NCBI RefSeq assembly: GCF_017874215.1
Contig: NZ_JAGGLB010000026.1
Coordinates: forward strand, 86,160 to 150,159
Source of the DNA: Paenibacillus eucommiae
GTDB taxonomy: Bacteria; Bacillota; Bacilli; Paenibacillales; NBRC-103111
DNA length: 64,000 nucleotides
Direction: 5' to 3'
Made by a program: the position numbers and the translations under genes. The notes below the pieces were generated by a model. The model saw nothing but the letters and a program-made list of their open reading frames with translations. It did not search any database and was not told where the DNA came from. This document shows positions 62,124 through 64,000 of the stretch, one piece after another; position 1 is the first letter of the stretch, and the number at the start of each line of letters is the position of its first letter.

Positions 62124-62276
62124 TTGAATTGGTATCATTCCTGGATCTATGAAAATGTCATAAATACGACTTGGTTTATGTATTCATTCGTTTACTTGAT
62201 TTGCGGAGCAAATTTATTATCCCCGCTTATCTTTTATCTAGTCATGATCAGGAAGAAAAATTTCCGAAATGAATAA
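62124..62276 (+). CDS. Small membrane protein
   Basis: A 50-residue protein (MNWYHSWIYENVINTTWFMY...) with one clear hydrophobic span (SFVYLICGANLLSPLIFYLVMI) and a basic tail (RKKNFRNE). A GGAGG site at 62111-62115 is 8 nt before TTG 62124, making that start more likely than the ATG at 62082 or 62091. It is divergent from the germination operon and followed by a strong terminator. Unknown function. Confidence 0.65.
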   Translation: MNWYHSWIYENVINTTWFMYSFVYLICGANLLSPLIFYLVMIRKKNFRNE

Positions 62277-62314
62277 CCCCAAATACTTTTGTCCACTACG
62301 AAGCTTACGATGCT

Positions 62315-62352
62315 AAATAGCCCCCACCTTGATAACAAGGTGGGGGCTATTT
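62315..62352. terminator. Strong bidirectional terminator
   Basis: A perfect 17-bp stem AAATAGCCCCCACCTTG / CAAGGTGGGGGCTATTT with an ATAA loop. Short A and T ends on both sides. The 260 nt that follow, to 62613, hold no gene; AAGCTGCCATTTGGCAGCTT near 62567-62586 forms another small hairpin. Confidence 0.85.
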
Positions 62353-62613
62353 GACGCTTACGTGGATTGCCGACTTACAAACATACTGCGTAAGCCTTTC
62401 TAACCAAAATTCTAACTAAAAACAATTGAATATAAAATGTATAAATGATATAATTTCCCACAATTAATTAATAGAGTATTAGATGAGCTGAGCCGAGAAT
62501 AGCCTGAGGGGAGCAAGCTGAGATTAGAGAGGCAGCTTGACATATTTCATATAAATAAATATATAAGCTGCCATTTGGCAGCTTGTTCCGCTATTGGGGT
62601 GAGGATATTGACG

Positions 62614-62940
62614 ATGAGCAAAAAAGGTTCCAGGAAAATAATTGTGGGACATGAGGAATATAAATGGATAGTCACTCCTTCTTCAAAAGGCATTATCGCA
62701 CTAATTGTTGAGCATGAAGAAGAGAAGGGGCAAAAAATCAAGGTTTTTCTGGAATCAGATGTTAACGAGTATTGGGTAGAGTTCCCCCATGTAGATAAGT
62801 TAAATATAAAGATCGTAAAACCAGCAGAGGTTTCCATGATTATTAAAGAGGCAATTGTCCAGGGGTGGACCCCAAGAAGCAAAGGCCCATTCCTGCTCTT
62901 TAACTGGATTGGGAGCACTCTTGTAAAGATTGAAATCTAA
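62614..62940 (+). CDS. Conserved hypothetical protein
   Basis: A 108-residue soluble protein (MSKKGSRKIIVGHEEYKWIV...). The C-terminal pattern VSMIIKEAIVQGWTPRSKGPFLLFNW recalls small proteins of unknown function found next to diverse genes and resembling immunity-type folds, but no toxin gene is seen. The frame opens at 62575; GTGAGG at 62598-62603 supports ATG 62614. It precedes the cysteine hydrolase by 20 nt. Confidence 0.7.
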   Translation: MSKKGSRKIIVGHEEYKWIVTPSSKGIIALIVEHEEEKGQKIKVFLESDVNEYWVEFPHVDKLNIKIVKPAEVSMIIKEAIVQGWTPRSKGPFLLFNWIGSTLVKIEI

Positions 62941-62960
62941 TCAAAGGAAAATATACGGAG

Positions 62961-63827
62961 GTGTTTAACCTGCAATTCAAAATAAACCTGGAGTATACCC
63001 CAAGATCTCCAAGATCTGGACATTCCTTTACGGAATCAAGTCATGTACGTTCTGGCACTTCCTATACTTTTGATACTAATGAGGTTGGAATAGCACTTGT
63101 CGATTTGTGGAACTTTGGCTGGGAAGTGGGGCCCATTGAAAAGTCACTAGGATGGGAGCTAAGTACGGAAAGAGGAGCGTCTCATGCATTAAGGAAGAAG
63201 GAAATTATAACACAGCGAATTGCCCCTACCATCCAAAGGCTGCGGCAGTCAGGTATTCAAATCTTTCATTGCAACCATGCTGCATTTTTGAAGGATTACC
63301 CTCAATGGATGAGTTCAACTACAGAAGAGGAGCGAGATAGAGCGGCGGTTGAACATGAGGAGTCAGTAGACTCTTCAGCAGCAACAGAAAGTATTTTTCC
63401 AGAAATGGAATGGCAAAAAGAGTGGATGAGACGGCATGTGGATGATATTTTTAACCTTAGCTGGTCCCGGCAACAGGCCGAAACGTATTCCCAAATCAGG
63501 ATACCTCAAGAAGTAGAACCTCTGGATAAAGACATACTCATATACTCACAGGAACAGTTTAATCGCAACCTTCGTGAAAGGGGGATTCGAGCACTCTTTT
63601 ATATGGGTTTTGAGACTGACGAATGTGTGACGTATAGCGATTATGGAATAATGAATATGCGTTCCCTTGGTTATATGACCAATATTGTTCGGGATTGCAC
63701 CACTACATATGAATCAGCAGAGACCGCTCAGGGGCTTTGGAGAACGAAAGTCTCTATTGAACTAATTGAAAAGAGATGGGGATACTCTGTGAACTCGCAG
63801 GATCTAGTACAGGCAGTTGAAAAATAA
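62961..63827 (+). CDS. Isochorismatase-family cysteine hydrolase
   Basis: A 288-residue cysteine hydrolase: catalytic Asp in GIALVDLWNFGWE, Lys region in the middle and nucleophile Cys in METDECVTYSDYGI-like segment (GFETDECVTYS). A longer insert of about 80 residues between them is unusual compared with small nicotinamidase-type members. GTG 62961 abuts GGAG, so a start slightly downstream (for example CTG 62970, 8-9 nt from the site) cannot be excluded. It would hydrolyse an amide or vinyl-ether substrate; identity unknown. Confidence 0.85.
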   Translation: MFNLQFKINLEYTPRSPRSGHSFTESSHVRSGTSYTFDTNEVGIALVDLWNFGWEVGPIEKSLGWELSTERGASHALRKKEIITQRIAPTIQRLRQSGIQIFHCNHAAFLKDYPQWMSSTTEEERDRAAVEHEESVDSSAATESIFPEMEWQKEWMRRHVDDIFNLSWSRQQAETYSQIRIPQEVEPLDKDILIYSQEQFNRNLRERGIRALFYMGFETDECVTYSDYGIMNMRSLGYMTNIVRDCTTTYESAETAQGLWRTKVSIELIEKRWGYSVNSQDLVQAVEK

Positions 63828-63859
63828 ATTAAATCATTGGATAAATAGCTCAAAACCAA

Positions 63860-64000
63860 AATTAGCGGTTGATCAATTTGAGCGAGCGTAGAACAAGGAT
63901 GAAAGTGGAAAAACATCTGCCAATCCTGTACGGTTGAAAGTCCTACCCAACAACAAAAGAGGAATAGACCGATGCAGAATCCGTATATCACAACGACGGA
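63860..64000 (+). other. Possible beginning of a group II intron or other structured element
   Basis: After the hydrolase stop, segments such as GAACAAGGATGAAAGTGG, ACATCTGCCAATCCTGTACGG and TTGAAAGTCCTACCC resemble pieces of bacterial group II intron domain I as I remember them. The window ends before any intron-encoded reverse transcriptase could appear. Confidence 0.3.

Overview
The window looks like a chromosomal segment of a Paenibacillus-type, endospore-forming Firmicute. Evidence: a gerA-type germinant receptor operon (58120-61991), S-layer-homology (SLH) surface proteins, strong AGGAGG-type ribosome binding sites with frequent TTG and GTG starts, a T-box leader, a c-di-AMP (ydaO-type) riboswitch, a cre-like site, and many secreted glycoside hydrolases with AraC or GntR-type sugar regulators. 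No rRNA, tRNA or CRISPR array was recognised.

Layout. 1-4.5 kb: a medium-chain dehydrogenase, then three minus-strand genes (AraC regulator, PhyH-type dioxygenase, GntR-type regulator with a sugar-sensing domain). 4.7-20.2 kb: a carbohydrate locus with a secreted multidomain glycosidase-like protein translationally linked to an SLH protein, a cytoplasmic GH38 alpha-mannosidase, a large NPCBM-type glycosidase, a small SLH protein and a GH2 beta-mannosidase. Together they suggest processing of mannose-containing glycans. 20.3-25.6 kb: MgtC-like protein, MTA/SAH-type deaminase, two GNAT proteins and an ECF sigma factor with a long peptidase-like C-terminal domain. 25.9-29.8 kb: an IclR-regulated catabolic operon (SDR, creatininase family, unknown, RidA). 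30.1-35.3 kb: a KamA-family radical SAM enzyme behind a c-di-AMP riboswitch, and a LysR-controlled thiolase plus two-subunit CoA-transferase operon (acetoacetate/ketone body use). 36-38.5 kb: a T-box-controlled MFS transporter and a P-loop protein. 39.2-52.6 kb: a second carbohydrate locus (AraC regulator, two Gfo/Idh/MocA oxidoreductases, ABC sugar importer lacking its ATPase, Tat-exported beta-helix protein, secreted glycosidase-like protein, GHL6-like glycosidase). 52.9-58 kb: small housekeeping genes mixed with decayed elements (transposase remnant, truncated antiporter, possible orphan omega-RNA). 58-62 kb: germination operon. 62-64 kb: small hypothetical genes and a cysteine hydrolase.

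The most unusual signal is non-coding. Four intergenic arrays (near 1.2, 9.8, 17.0 and 23.2 kb) each hold four copies of a 25-nt palindrome (arms TTTAACGATG / CATCGTTAAA around A5 or T5), and the start-to-start spacing is almost invariant at about 51, 61-62 and 51 nt. Two arrays are followed by about 200-nt fold-back elements, and a solo arm of the same element sits between two glycosidase genes. A different repeat family at 38.6 kb also pairs its modules at 50-51 nt. In the first 20 kb, several unrelated genes carry in-frame microsatellite-like insertions.
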